DNA from: Chrysoporthe austroafricana
Taxonomy: Eukaryota > Ascomycota > Sordariomycetes > Diaporthales > Cryphonectriaceae
Length of the DNA: 64,000 nucleotides
NCBI GenBank assembly: GCA_001051155.2
Contig: JYIP02000002.1
Coordinates: forward strand, 627,583-691,582
Direction of reading: 5' to 3'
Below are positions 33,496 to 45,559 of this stretch, one piece after another. Below the pieces are notes generated by a model. It was given only the letters and a program-made list of their open reading frames with translations. It had not been told where the DNA came from and made no database searches. Within the stretch, counting starts at the first letter, position 1. Each line of letters begins with the position of its first letter. The position numbers and the translations under genes were made by a program.

Positions 33496-35280
33496 GGAGA
33501 CACCTGATGCTTTCACATAGACCGCGGATACAGCAGCGCCGGCTCCGACCCTGCACGACCGGCGAGGACACATGGACGGAGTTTGTGCATTTCGCATTGC
33601 GGACGGTCACGGATTGAGACAAACGATACATTTGCATTCAGATACCCCTCGACTCACGGCACGAGCTTTGACGTCCACGTACCGACAATGGCTCGGTTCT
33701 GCGGCTGACGAGACGCGAGCTTTTCCCACCATAGCGGCCCCCTCCCGGGGCTGCCTAGGACCAAGCTCTGCTCTTATCGTGCAGCTGGACCCTGGTCCGG
33801 CCAGCACGAAGGAGATGCTGCCGACTCGTTTAATGACTTTTTTTCGTTTTTTCATGGTTTTCTTTCTCGTTCTCTACGACATATGGCTCCGCTAGCCATA
33901 TCATTCACGGGCGTTGACGGACATAATACCAGGTGGCCTTCGGCAATAGCCACATCATTTACGTTCTTTCCTCGATGGGCAGATCAGTGGTATTCCTCAT
34001 GGTTTCAGAGGCTGAGGGAGGAAAATGCGTTCACCGCGCTGGCGAAAATGGAACGGATGTCCTGATAAGAAACGGACATACACTTGGGCGGTCTGGACGC
34101 ACTTCGGCTGGTCGATCGGCGGAAATATGAGGTCACTGGATCCCCGTGACCCAGTCATCGATGGAGATCTCGAGCCGTATCCTCGTCAGCAGCTTACCAC
34201 AACCTGGTCAGCCTTCGCCTGCAGACTTAATTTCATCGCCCGGACACGGCAATTTTCTCGAGCCCGACGGATGCTTCGCCGTTGTCACGATACGCGTCTG
34301 CGCGTGTTTTCAGGCACTCGTCCTCACGTCGACCTGCAAAAAAAAAAGTTTGATCGTTTCGGCTGTCGGTGGACTTACTGCTCTGTTTTTTTTTTTATTT
34401 ATTTCCTTTTTCTTTCCTAAGGGTCTGATACAATCTGTTTAAGGGGGTGGTCCGTGACTTCTTGTTTTCTCATACCCCCGAGCCTACTACGGTTTGGCCT
34501 GTATTTGTTCGTACATGACTTGTCTTCGTTACTTTCGTTGGCCGAGGGTTGGGCGCGCCAACGCCACCGAGACCATCCGCCGAGCCTCAAGCACAGCGAG
34601 CTTGGGGAAGCCCCTGGCGGCGTCGACCCGAGGCATATATCTTCTTCACTGTACCTCTTTCGGTTTTCCATCCAGCATGGCACGCATGTTTAGAGGGTAT
34701 CCTTTTGATTGGCATCCATAGAAGGTGGCACGGTCGGTTGGTTCTGATTAGTCCTGCTTTCGTTTTTTTTTCTTTTAATGCTCCCGCGTTCATTTCACAC
34801 TGGAAGAGGTGGATCACATTTGGACGTCCACGCTCATGATGCGACGAAGAGTTCCTCAGATGGTTCAAGAAGGGATGAAAACAAAAGGGGTCTTTTGTTG
34901 TTGGCACACAAAAAGAATGGCACTTGTGGAGTAGTACACACACAGCACAGCACAGCACACACCTTGATCGGAAAGGTCTAAGGTTGAAGGGGGGGAAAAT
35001 TACAAAAAGTTTCGACCATCCGTCTCGCATTGGCCTGGCCTGCTTCTACTTCAAGATCGGCCATGAAAGAGTACCCGTGCCTAGGACGCAGGTGCGGGGC
35101 GCATCAGGACTGAAGTGCAATAGGCGACAGACGGTGGTTGTGGTGGTGGTGATTCACGCATAACCCAGGCATGCAATGACCTGGCCGAAAAGCAACGCCA
35201 CGCGAAATAATAGCACAGCGTTTTTAGATACCATACCAATACTCAAAAAATGAAGACACTGCCCAAGGCAGATCCTCAAA

Positions 35281-35316
<36 letters not shown>

Positions 35317-36021
35317 CGTCTTTCCTGTTGATGCACATGCCGATGGTTTGTGTGGGAGTTCGCGACGCTCTCGGCGGTTCTGTGGGGGTGTTGAAATGCG
35401 CTGTGGCCTGTAGCCAACCTCAATCTCAGTAGAAGATCGAGCGCGGCCTCGGCCACGGCTAAGCAGATGCGACCCTGTCCGCCCACCAACCGTTTTTCCT
35501 GCCCCGGTGCCCGTCCAGATTAAGCTCACCACTTTTTCTTCTAGCGCGTCAGGAGAGCGATGCTATCGAGTTGCTGGTATAAGAACATCCTATAGATAGG
35601 TATCGTGTAATGAGATTGTGTTGTACGAAATTAATCGTAGCTTCGTCGTTGAGATGTGTTTGTGTATATGTGTGTGAGAGTGTGAGAGAGTGAGAGAGAT
35701 GGACTTTGAAACCGAGAAGGAGAGAGTGGAATTGTGACGGAGACTCTTGGATGAGATGAAAAGACTTGAAGAGGACGTGTGGTGGCTCATCGAAACATTG
35801 AGCCGTGAGAGAGCTTGGGTGAAGGGCTTGTGAACCCTCGGCATCCCTGCAGGCGGGCACGCACTCACTCCCAACGTCCCAACGTCCCAACTACAACAAC
35901 TCTCGCACCACCAGGCCTCACGACGACGACGCGGACGAAAGACCTCAAGCGTACTCACCGGCCACCAGCTTGACAATAACGCCTTCTCGCGCCTCCAGCC
36001 AGCCCACCAACCCAGCCGCCC
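33496..36021. other. intergenic, no gene seen
   Basis: Cyclin 3' flank and FAM192A-like upstream region. T-rich tracts lie at 33838-33857 and 34386-34416. No protein-like frame is present. Pyrimidine- and GAGAGA-rich DNA at about 35670-35730 is low complexity. Confidence 0.5.
35279..35318. repeat. (ACGC)n microsatellite
   Basis: About ten tandem ACGC tetranucleotides in the spacer. Confidence 0.9.
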
Positions 36022-36766
36022 ATGTCGTCCCGCTTCGTCTCGGGCGGGGCCATCGACACCGAGACGGGCGAGTCCGTCCCGGTGCCCGCCAACCCGTCAC
36101 CACCACCGTCCTCATCCACCACCAAGAAGTCCGAGGAGTGGGCCGCCGTGCAGGCGCAGCTCGAGCGGGAGCGGCAGGAGCGGGCGGCGGCGCGCGCGGC
36201 CGCGGCGGGCGGCGAGGAGGGCCGCAGCCTGTACGACGTGCTGCAGGCGAACCGGGCGGCGAAGCAGGCGGCGTTCGAGGAGGCGCACCGGCTGCGGAAC
36301 CAGTTCCGGCCGCTGGACGAGGACGAGGCCGGGTTCCTGGACGAGGTGGCGCGGCGGCGGCGCGAGGAGGAGGCGCGCGTGCGCCGCGAGACGGAGGAGG
36401 GGCTGCGGGGGTTCCGCGCCGCGCAGCGGGGCGGGGATGCCGCCGCTGCTGCCGAGGAGGAGGAGGATGGGGGCCTGGAGGGGACGGCGGGTGGTGCTGG
36501 AGGGGGAGGGTGGGCTGTGGGGAGGAAGAGGAAGCGGAGGAGGGAGCAGGACGGTGGGCTGCTTAAGGGGGTTAAGAGGCGGGCGAGCAGCGGTGGTGGT
36601 GCTGGGGAGGAAGGCGGCGGCAAGGAGGGGGCAGGTGGTGATGAGGAGGAGAAGAGCGAGAAGAAGGCTGAGGTCAGGAGCGAGAAAGCAGAGGGTGGAG
36701 CGGACCCGGCTGTTGTTGGCGACAGCACGCAGGATGCGCGGGGACCTGTCGCGAAGGCGGCGGCTG

Positions 36767-36800
<34 letters not shown>

Positions 36801-36864
36801 TGCTGCTGCTCCGAAACCAAAAGCAGGGCTGGTGGACTACGGCTCGGACGACGACAGCGACTGA
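36022..36864 (+). CDS. FAM192A/NIP30 (Fyv6-type) N-terminal domain protein
   Basis: An intronless 280-aa frame. The first about 125 residues carry the FAM192A/Fyv6 N-terminal pattern: SRFVSGGAID, EEWAAVQAQLERERQER, SLYDVLQANRAAKQAAFEE, RLRNQFRPLDEDEAGFLDEV. This matches human NIP30/PSME3IP1, a nuclear protein that binds the PA28-gamma proteasome activator, and yeast Fyv6, a second-step splicing factor. The rest is low-complexity and charged, with a nuclear-localisation-like RKRKRRREQ and an 11-residue alanine run from a GCT repeat. It ends in YGSDDDSD, a typical tail of this family. The gene is convergent with TIM54. Nuclear splicing or proteasome adaptor function is inferred from family. Confidence 0.85.
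36768..36810. repeat. coding GCT repeat (poly-Ala)
   Basis: About 13 near-perfect GCT triplets inside the FAM192A-like frame, encoding Ala with one Pro interruption. Confidence 0.9.
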
Positions 36865-37397
36865 AACGCGCAGACGACGACGAAGAAAGCAGGAGGGTCT
36901 ATCGGCTTTGGGTGTGCAACATGCTAGCCTGCCTGCCTCGAAGCCGACGGGCTCGACGATCGTGGAAGTTCTACCATGTCGATGAGCCTTGGAGGTCACG
37001 ACATAAAGTTGCTAAGTCGCCGCAGGGCCTCGGCATCACCGGGACGGGACGCCTTCACATCAGTCAGGCGGGACGAGGCGAGAGTGTTGTGTTCATGAAG
37101 GGGAGTGCTTGAGCTATTGGTGCCTCTATATCCTTCATCAGTGCTAGCCAGACATGCGCCCCAACCACCCCTCCCATGACCTGGTAATAGATCTAATATG
37201 CCGCTGAATGCAAAGTATCTATAGGTGACCGGAGATGACTAGATATCGTACAATAAAGCGCTACATTTGTGGGCCGCTCGCCCATCTAGACAAGATCGGG
37301 GGCCCAGATGATGTTCACACATGCTGTGTAATGTCAACCGCGACACGGAGCAGACCAGTCCTATGTAGGGATCCCGGGCCTCCTGCCGTCACGAAGC
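36865..37397. other. convergent intergenic region
   Basis: Joint 3' region of the FAM192A-like gene and TIM54; no gene is seen. Confidence 0.5.
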
Positions 37398-38875
37398 TCA
37401 GTCCACGTCCCCGACATTGGGTATAGGGCTCTTCTTGCTCTCGGGCTTGTCCGTGGACCATCTCCACAGGCTCCTCAGGCTGCCCTTCATCCAGCCCTCG
37501 ATCTCCTCCTCCGGGACCACGATCTCCCTGGCGCGCCTCTCGTCCTCGGGCAGGAGCTCGAACCTCCTCATGCGCATGGCGATGCGCGGGTCCAGCACCA
37601 CCGGCTTGGGCCACATCTTCTCCTTCTTCGCGGCAGCGCGTGGCGGCGCGGCTGCGTCCGTGAGCTCGCCCCCTTCCGCGACGGGGCTGGCACCCTCGCC
37701 AGTCTTCTTCTCCCCCTCCTTCTTGGCATCCGCATCGTCCTTCCACACGCTCTTCACCCAGTCCTTCTCCTCGTGGGCCAGCGCCATCTGCTGCTCCCAC
37801 TGGTGGTCCAGGTCCGAGCTGCTGGCGTCGCCCACCTCGCGGAACTCCCGGTACGTGGCGAGGCACGCGGCCGCGACCTCGGCGCCTATCTCGTCGGCCA
37901 GGCGCCGCCTCGTCAGGAACCGGTAGAACCGGGTCGGCGTGTTCAGGAAACCCAGGATGTGGGGGAAGGAGAGCGGCGTCGAGGGGGTCAGCTCGGCGGG
38001 TATGAGCAGCGGCAGGTGGGCGGTCGCGTAGTCGTCGACGGCGTTGTACGGCTTCGGCTGCGGCGGCCTCCGGGGCCTGTTCTCGCCCTCCTCGCCCTCC
38101 TTCGGCTCGGGCTCTGGGTCGGGCTGCGCGTGCGGCGGGGCCTTCAGCGGGCCCAGCCAGCCCTCGTGCAGGCCGCGGACGTACTCCTTCCACGTGTGCC
38201 GCCCGATCACGATGTCGCCCCGCACGCCGTCGTACTCCGGGATGCCGTGCTGGCGCCGGAAGCTGTCGATGAAGTCCTCGTCGGTGGGCAGGTCGGCGTC
38301 GACGGCGCCGGCGGGGCCGAGGTCGCGCTCGACGCGCCGGCGCCGCTTGCGCACCTCCTCGGCGACGACGGCGCGGATGTCGCCCTGCTGGCGGCCCTGG
38401 CGGAACTCCCAGTCGAGCCCGCTGGCGGCCAGCACGGGCTTGACGTACTCGCGGAAGTGGTCCTGGGCGACGCGCAGGCCGTCGCCGGGCGGGGCCTCGA
38501 GGTAGACGGTCAGGCGGCGCGGCAGGGCCGAGGGGTTGCCGCCGGGGAGGGGCTCGCGCGCGAGGTGCGCGACGGCGCGGGCCCAGCGCGCCGTGGCGCG
38601 GCGCTTCTCGCGGCGGTCGTAGGCGATGGCGGCGGTGAGGGCGCCCGAGAGGGTCCAGAAGATGAGCCAGTTGCGCGAGGGCAGCCGGCGCGGGAGCGCG
38701 GGGAGGCCCATCATGCGGAGGGCCGGGTTCTGGGTGGCCTTGGGCTTGGGGGCCGCGGAGGTCGAGGGGGCGGGCGGTGGCTGAGGTAGGGCGGAAGGAG
38801 AGCGCGCGTTAGTGCTTGCGGTCGCTGTGAGGGCATCACGGGGTACAGCCAGGCAGTATTAGACGGACTTACTGG

Positions 38876-38908
<33 letters not shown>

Positions 38909-38941
38909 AGACGGCGCAGCAGGGGGGGTGGGTTCAGCCAT
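37398..38941 (-). CDS. TIM54: mitochondrial inner-membrane translocase subunit TIM54
   Basis: Two exons, 38941..38873 and 38780..37398, predict 483 aa. TIM54 is part of the TIM22 complex that inserts carrier proteins into the inner membrane. The first exon encodes a Pro/Ala-rich start with ten alanines from a GCA repeat. Splicing produces PKATQNPALRMMGLPALPRR, then a membrane segment (NWLIFWTLSGALTAAIAYD) and the conserved intermembrane-space domain (RLTVYLEAPPGDGLRVAQDH, FREYVKPVLAASGLDWEF, GDIVIGRHTWKEYVRGLHEG). The C-terminus keeps VLDPRIAMRMRRFELLPEDE. The ATG at 38941 and the intron are supported by this in-frame conserved junction. Confidence 0.95.
38781..38872 (-). other. TIM54 intron
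   Basis: 92 nt, donor GTAAGTCC, acceptor CCTCAG; GCACTAACG upstream of the acceptor is a good branch site. It joins the poly-Ala start to the NPALRMMGLP block. Confidence 0.85.
38877..38908. repeat. coding CTG/CAG repeat in TIM54
   Basis: About ten CTG triplets on the plus strand, read as GCA alanines on the minus strand. Confidence 0.9.
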
Positions 38942-40572
38942 TCTGGCCGAGGTGGTGGAGGTCCACGCTCCTTGGGAGATGAGCGGCAGGATGGGACAGT
39001 CGAGGTTTCGATCTGATCTGCGCAGTGGAACGCCAGAAAGGAGCGCGGCGGCTGTGTCGAGAGTCTGGGCTTGAAATTTGACGAAGGTCAAAAAAAAATC
39101 ACGTCGGGTTACTGCAGGCGACGATAAGCGCCGATAAGGCCTGGCGATGACGCTAAGCACTCACCCAGCTGCTGCCAGGCGTGCCAGGGTGTGCTCGACC
39201 CCCGGCACAGCTTGCTCAGTACATCTACTCAGTATCATATCCCCCAGCGCCTCACTCAGCCCATCATCGTGAGTGAAGACAACAGTATACAGTCGACATG
39301 ATACCAGCAGAGAGTGCCACCGAACCTGAATTTCACGTCTGAAGTCCCCAACCACAGGATCGGACGGCCTGTCGTGAGATGCTCTCACAGTGGGTTCTGG
39401 CAGATGAACGGATTGCCGCTGCTGTATGAGTATGCCGTCATGCAGGGCTCATAGCACTCTGGGCTGAGATCCACAGACAGCGAATGGGTCTAAGCTTGTA
39501 GTGGGCTCTTAGAGCGTGGGTTGTGTGATGCAGGAGACGCCTCTTCCATCCGTTGGCATCCCATATCTCCATCCGTGAGGATCTCGGCACAATTGCTCGT
39601 GGGGTCTCGGAAAGTCGTCCAGATGACATAGCTGGTTTGAGACATGCCACCTCACACACAAGACCTCACCAGGAGGAGGCCACATCACAGGTGAGGGTCC
39701 ATGCGTGCGTGACAGCTGGGCCTGCCGGGCCTGCGCGGCTCTGATTCCACCCCACAGCGCCGTGCTGGAATCATATCCGAGCTGTTGCTGCCGGAGAACG
39801 GCCCCCATACGATGTCTCATCCACTAGCGCACCTCCCGGCCTCTAATCTTCACCGGCCGGCCAGTCGAGCTAGTCGAGCCAATCGAGCTTAGACAGCAGA
39901 CTGCATCTCTGGCGTTGAGCCTCAGAGCTTTGTTGCGTCGTGTTGGCATGCCGCACAAGATCCTGGGCCTCAGAAGAGACGCGGTCCAGGCGAGCTTCAT
40001 CTGGCCCCGAGATGGCCAGATCTGATAAGTGACCAAGGTGGTGCTCTACACACTATGTATACATAGTAGCAGTAGGGCCACATCATGGTGTGCACCTGGA
40101 GCAGGCTGGCAGCTGGCAGCCGTTGGGGCGGCCCCAGAGACGGGATCTGGAGCTGGTTCTGTAGGGTCCGCGGCGCCCTCTATTGGCCGCCACCCTGACG
40201 GTGCACCTCGCTAACGGCCTGAAGTGCAACCCTGTTCAGGGGGTCGTGGGGGGTTGTTTAGGTCGTTTGAGGACGGTGGCATACTGGCTGGCTGGCAGGC
40301 TGGGTGAGGAGGAAAAAAAAAAAAAAAAACTTGGCCCCCTTTTTCGCAACAGCACGAGCAGCATGAGCACACTGCCCGAGCTTGAAGTTGTACATCTCCA
40401 GCCCGCGAGACACACATAGCCTCGAGACCATCTTTTAGGGTGCCGCACCCAGTGGGAACTGGAGCCCTGCGAGAACAAGAACCAAGAAAGGCCCAAGCCT
40501 TCTCCTACCACGGTACTTTGCACACGCCCCCCCTCCTGTTCCCGTCCAGCAATTAAGGTTGATCTGCTCATG
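38942..40572. other. divergent intergenic region, no gene seen
   Basis: Upstream of both TIM54 and the COT-1 kinase. An A run lies at 40313-40329. Frames are short and without features. Confidence 0.5.
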
Positions 40573-41209
40573 GTGCCCTGGGGCGGCTAATTGACTTTCC
40601 TCTTTCCCAGGGACTGACTGACTAGCCTCGACGGTACGGCCAGCCCTTCCAGCCCGTGGCCTTCCTCTCTCTGCCTTCTGCTTTGGAGCGAACAAACGTC
40701 CTGCCTGACTCGACGTGTCCCACTCGCGGCTACGGCGACTCAAGCGCCCCCCCCCCGCACGCCCTGTTGAGACAAACCCCCCCGTTTCCTGCTGCGCTCG
40801 GAACTGTGGTGGTGAGGTAGATCCTTATCTGGAGAGCCTCACTGCCTACCTGCGCCGGCGGCATTGGATCGTGACGAACGAGATCCTCCGTCCTGTCCGT
40901 GTCCGTGCTGGGCCCTCCTCCTCCTCGTCGCCCACCTAGCGCTGGCTGCTCTCGCTTGCCTCACCGCCGCCCACTTCCTCCTCCCGCGGATCCACCTGGA
41001 GCAGTCCAAGGCCCTCACTGTCGACCTTCCATTTGTTGGGTCTCGACGCCCCGGCCCACCGACGCCGCGCCCCCTTTCCCCTCTATCTGTCCTGCCAGAG
41101 GAGCGCCCGGGACCCGGACCCTCCCTCCTGCCGTCGATTCAGCGACGCCCGACTAATACAAGCTACGAGTTCCCGGCCCGACCATTTCCACGACGACCAC
41201 TTACGTACG
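40573..41209 (+). promoter_or_regulatory. ATG-free leader of the COT-1-like kinase
   Basis: No ATG in any frame occurs over 637 nt before the kinase start. The strand is C/T-rich. The kinase frame is stop-free back to about 41033 but lacks an ATG. Confidence 0.5.
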
Positions 41210-41363
41210 ATGGATCATCAGGGGAACAAGCTCTACCTGAACATTGGCAACAATAACAACCGCCTCGGCGCTGCCTCTGACCGAGCCTACCCTACCACAC
41301 CCTCCACCTTCCCCCAGCCCGTCTACCCTCCCCAGGGGAACCCGCAGGCCCAAGGCCAGCAGA

Positions 41364-41394
<31 letters not shown>

Positions 41395-41426
41395 CGGCTA
41401 CGGGCAGCCTGGCTACTTCCTGCCCA

Positions 41427-41460
<34 letters not shown>

Positions 41461-43391
41461 CTCCGCCGGCGGCTACCAAGGCCAAGCCATGTCCACCCAT
41501 CATACCGACTTCGCCCAGGGCGGTGGCCTGCGCACGCCTGGCGCCAGCAACGACCCGAACACCGGCCTGGCGCACAAGTTCTCCCACCAGAACCTGGGCG
41601 GCGCTGCCCAGTCCGGCGGCTACGGCTCCCGGGGCCCCTCCCCAGCCGGCGCTCCACGGCCCCGGACTGCTGGCGGCGGCGGCCAGGCCCCCAGCTACGG
41701 CTACCTGAACGCGCCCATGCCTGGCCAGCCCGGGTCGAAGCCCTCCTACGCCGAGTTCGACGCCGCCCCGGAGCGGAACCCCGACAAGTACGGCTCCAAT
41801 GCGAACAACAACCAGAAGAAGTGCTCGCAGCTGGCCGCCGACTTCTTCAAGGACAGCGTGAAGCGGGCGCGAGAGCGCAACCAGAGGTAAGAGGAGCTTC
41901 CCCCCGCCCCCCTCCCCCCCAAACCGAGCTGTGGCCTGCGTGCCGCCTCTGGTCCCGGCGAGACTGACACCCGTCACCCTCCGTGCAGGCAGAGCGAGAT
42001 GGAGCAGAAGCTCTCCGAGCCGAACCAACCCCTGGCCCGCAAGGAGCAGATCTGGGCCACCGGCGGCCGGCGCGAGGGTTCCTACCTCCGCTTCCTGCGC
42101 ACCAAGGACAAGCCCGAGAACTACACCACGGTCAAGATCATCGGCAAGGGCGCCTTCGGCGAGGTCAAGCTGGTGCAGAAGAAGTCCGACGCCAAGGTCT
42201 ACGCCATGAAGTCTCTCATCAAGACGGAGATGTTCAAGAAGGACCAGCTGGCACACGTCCGCGCCGAGAGGGATATCCTGGCCGAGAGCGACAGCCCGTG
42301 GGTCGTGAAGCTCTACACCACCTTCCAGGACGCCAACTTCCTGTACATGCTGATGGAGTTCCTGCCTGGCGGCGATCTGATGACCATGCTCATCAAGTAC
42401 GAGATCTTCTCCGAGGATATCACGCGTTTCTACATTGCCGAGATCGTGCTCGCGATCGAGGCCGTCCACAAGCTGGGCTTCATCCACAGGTACGTCTGGC
42501 CGGGACGATGCGCGGTCCGGGCCCGGGGGGCGCTGACAAGCTGTGCAGAGACATCAAGCCCGACAATATCCTCCTCGACCGCGGCGGACACGTCAAGCTG
42601 ACCGATTTCGGTCTGTCGACGGGCTTCCACAAGCTCCACGATAACAACTACTACCAACAGCTCCTGCAGGGCAAGTCGAACCGACCCCGCGACCGTAACT
42701 CGGTTGCCATCGATCAGATCAACTTGACCGTGTCGAACCGCGCGCAGATCAACGACTGGCGCCGGAGCCGAAGGCTGATGGCCTACTCCACCGTCGGAAC
42801 CCCGGACTACATCGCGCCAGAGATCTTCACCGGCCACGGATACAGCTTCGACTGCGACTGGTGGAGCCTGGGTACCATCATGTTCGAGTGCCTGGTCGGC
42901 TGGCCGCCATTCTGTGCTGAGGACAGCCATGACACGTACCGCAAGATCGTCAACTGGAGGCAGAGCCTGTACTTCCCAGACGACATCACGCTGGGCGTGG
43001 AAGCGGAGAACCTGATCCGGAGGTACGACATTCCTCTACCCGGCCTGTGAGCAAGCGTGGATACTGACCTTGGAGCAGCCTCATCATCAACACGGAGAAC
43101 CGTCTGGGCCGCGGCGGTGCGCACGAGATTAAGAGCCACGCCTTCTTCCGCGGTGTCGAGTTCGACTCGCTGCGGCGGATCCGGGCTCCGTTCGAGCCGC
43201 GCCTCACGAGCAACATCGACACGACGTATTTCCCGACGGACGAGATCGACCAGACCGACAACGCCACGCTTCTCAAGGCCCAGCAGGCCCAGGTCGCGGC
43301 CCAGAAGATGGGCGAGGCGGAGGAGGCGCCCGAGATGAGCCTGCCGTTCATCGGTTATACCTTCAAGCGGTTCGACAACAACTTCCGATGA
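41210..43391 (+). CDS. cot-1: NDR-family Ser/Thr protein kinase, COT-1/Cbk1-like
   Basis: Four exons, 41210..41886, 41989..42489, 42549..43022 and 43079..43391, predict 654 aa. COT-1 is the NDR kinase controlling hyphal tip growth and branching (MOR/RAM network). The N-terminus is Gln-rich, with two polyglutamine tracts, followed by the MOB-binding region ([20 protein letters not shown]). The kinase domain has GKGAFGEV at about 278-285, catalytic-lysine motif YAMKS (K300), HRDIKPDN (D394) and DFG (D412). The long NDR insert ([20 protein letters not shown]) holds the activation-loop Ser/Thr. The C-terminal hydrophobic motif is FIGYTFKRF, whose Thr is the usual upstream-kinase site. All introns give seamless conserved sequence. 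Confidence 0.97.
41364..41392. repeat. coding CAG repeat, polyQ tract 1
   Basis: A run of about nine CAG codons in the COT-1 N-terminus. Confidence 0.9.
41429..41458. repeat. coding CAG repeat, polyQ tract 2
   Basis: About ten consecutive CAG codons, 36 nt after the first tract. Confidence 0.9.
41887..41988 (+). other. COT-1 intron 1
   Basis: 102 nt, donor GTAAGAGG, branch GACTGACAC, acceptor GTGCAG. An Arg codon is split. Confidence 0.85.
42490..42548 (+). other. COT-1 intron 2
   Basis: 59 nt, donor GTACGT, branch GCTGACA, acceptor GTGCAG. It interrupts the catalytic HRD motif at the Arg codon. Confidence 0.85.
43023..43078 (+). other. COT-1 intron 3
   Basis: 56 nt, donor GTACGA, branch TACTGACC, acceptor GAGCAG. 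It joins AENLIR to [11 protein letters not shown]. Confidence 0.85.
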
Positions 43392-44370
43392 TCGCCTCCT
43401 ACGGAGAGCCGATACCTTGTGGACCTACCCGCCATAGAGGATGGGACATCTCGTGCGTGCCGCGGCCAGAGCGCTCTGGGCGACACCCGGTTGTCCGCAG
43501 ACAGGCCGCGTCGAGACCCAGGTGTACTTTTGGTGCATTTCCAGCATTTTTTGCGCTTACAACTCGCGTATTGAACATCAAAAAAGCATTCTGTCAAGGC
43601 GGGTCAGCGTATTGCGAACAGCGGGCCTTGGCCGTCTTTGGTGGTTAGTTATGTGGGTGGAAAAAGGAGCATGGCAAGATGTGCAAGGCATCATGCATGA
43701 GTCGTGTGTTAGACGGGTAGGATGGCGGGCATGTCGAAAAGAAGATGGGCAGGAGAACAAGGTAACAAGTCAATTATGAGCATCACAAGCATCGCGAGAC
43801 CAGAGATAGCTAGGCAGGGCAAGGCGTTAGATGAGGACGAATTGCGAGCTGTATGTTGCGAGTCACAGTCCCAGCAGGGTGGGGGGGACGTGATAGGACA
43901 TAGGTCATGATAAAATGGCTGGCATTTGAAGCTGTTTAATCAAGTACTGCACGGAAGGGTATTTGGATATTCTGGTGTGTCGGCCAGACACGGCCCTTCT
44001 TCTTTCCTTGGTGACCTTGCAAATCGTCTGCGCTCGCTCCCGGTCCGGCGGTCTCATCGTCTCGCCTAGTGAGACCCAGAGGTCGGCTATGGATCCCGAG
44101 GCCCTGATCAGTGTCAGCGATGTCGACATGCCGTGTCGCGTCTTCTCGATGACTCCTTACACTGGCCTGTGCCTCTCCTCTCGCGCGTGCGGCTGAGCGT
44201 CGATCCTGCCCTCGCGGGACGGCCAAGCCCTCCGGACCCGCACCGGCGCACCGCCGCCCTGGTTGGTGTCCCTGCGTCGTGTCCACCCGCCTCTCCCTCC
44301 TCCTTGTTCAGATCTCATCGTCTCCGCGCCGCGCGAGGCGCCTCCCGTTCGCCACGGCGGGCCCCCCCCC
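43392..44370. other. convergent intergenic region, no gene seen
   Basis: 3' flanks of the kinase and SF3A2. Opposing frames of up to 116 codons have no features. Confidence 0.5.
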
Positions 44371-45132
44371 TCACCTCCTGCCGCCGCCCAGGCCGGGCGC
44401 GGCGTTGAAGCGCTCCTCGCGCTCGGTCATGAACATGACCTGCACCCAGTACTCGCGGGCGTCGGGGTCCCAGAACTCGAACTGGCGGTCCTCGCGCTTG
44501 TCGAGCTCGCGGGCCTGGATCTTGAAGCCGCACGTCTCGTAGGGCTCGGCGGCGACGCACAGGTACTGGAAGGCGCGGTCGGGCTCCTCGACGCGCTGGC
44601 TGAAGGCGCTCATGATCTGCCACTTGGGCACGACCCCCTGCCCGATGTCCGGGTACTGCAGCTGGAAGAGCAGCCCCTGCTGCCGCGTGACCGGGTCGCG
44701 CACCTTGGTGATCTTGTAGCCCGGGCGGCCGATCTTGACGACGTTCCGGCGGGCGCCCCCGGGGCCCCCGGCGGCGCTCCCGAGGCCCAGCGCCCCGAAC
44801 CCGGCGCCCACGACGCCCACGGGCAGGCCCGTCTGCGGGTCGACCTGGGCGCGGCCCTCCTTCTGCTCCTTGGCGGCGCGGCGGGCGAGGTTGGTCTGGT
44901 GCTTCTTGCCCTGGGTGTGGGCGAGGTAGGAGCCGTCGTTCTGGTGCACGGTCAGGCACAGGCGGCACTCGAAGGAGCCGACGTGGTTCTTGAAGAAGTA
45001 CGGGTCCTTGTCGAGGTCGATGGTCTCGAGGGCGAGCTTGCGCAGCCGCTCGCGCCGGTCGGCGTTGGTCGCGCTGTGCGAGGCGACGCCGCCGCCGCCG
45101 AACTTGGAGCCCGCGCGGTTCTGGTAGTCCAT
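44371..45132 (-). CDS. SF3A2: splicing factor 3A subunit 2 (SF3a66 / Prp11)
   Basis: An intronless frame of 253 aa (yeast Prp11 is 266). SF3A2 belongs to the SF3a complex of the U2 snRNP and helps form the prespliceosome at the branch site. The N-terminus (DYQNRAGSKFGGGGVAS) and RRERLRKLALETIDLDKDPY are diagnostic. A U1-type C2H2 zinc finger follows (CRLCLTVHQNDGSYLAHTQG with the final His pair in KKHQ). The conserved C-terminal block (GRPGYKITKVRDPVTRQQGL, WQIMSAFSQRVEEPDR, FWDPDAREYWVQVMF) is complete. The Pro-rich C-terminal extension of animal orthologues is absent, as usual in fungi. Confidence 0.96.
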   Translation of the reverse strand: MDYQNRAGSKFGGGGVASHSATNADRRERLRKLALETIDLDKDPYFFKNHVGSFECRLCLTVHQNDGSYLAHTQGKKHQTNLARRAAKEQKEGRAQVDPQTGLPVGVVGAGFGALGLGSAAGGPGGARRNVVKIGRPGYKITKVRDPVTRQQGLLFQLQYPDIGQGVVPKWQIMSAFSQRVEEPDRAFQYLCVAAEPYETCGFKIQARELDKREDRQFEFWDPDAREYWVQVMFMTEREERFNAAPGLGGGRR

Positions 45133-45559
45133 TCTCTGTTTTGGGTGGTGTGTGTGTGGAGAAGTAGGGGGTCGTAGGTGGTCCGGCTCGGTGTAGATGG
45201 AGGTTAGAGGTGCCGAGGGTCGAGGGGGTGTCTCTCGGTTGTGGTGAGTTGGGCCGGTGGGCGCTGGATGGGTATGGACGGTTGGTGGGTGGTTGTTGGT
45301 GGGAGGAGGTCGTAGTCTTCTAAAGCGTTTCCTGCGAGGTTGACATGACCTTCAGGGCGGGCGGCTGGCAGCGCTGCCGCCACAGCGGTGCACCAGCGGC
45401 ATCTCCCGGCAGATGGGCCCCTGGAACGCCAGTTGGCCAGGGGGCTAGGGCCACTGCCAGGGGTCCTGGGCCTGAGACGCTGTTGTATATATCTCCTGAC
45501 CCTCATGCTGGCATTTCGTTCTTGACCACAGGCCTGCCATCAGGTGCAGGCATTTGGTG
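45133..45559. other. divergent promoter region (427 bp)
   Basis: Short shared upstream region between SF3A2 (minus) and the TupA-like gene (plus), containing TATATATCTCC near 45486. Confidence 0.5.

Noticed and set aside
37773..38789. A 338-codon plus-strand frame
   Set aside because: Antisense shadow of TIM54.
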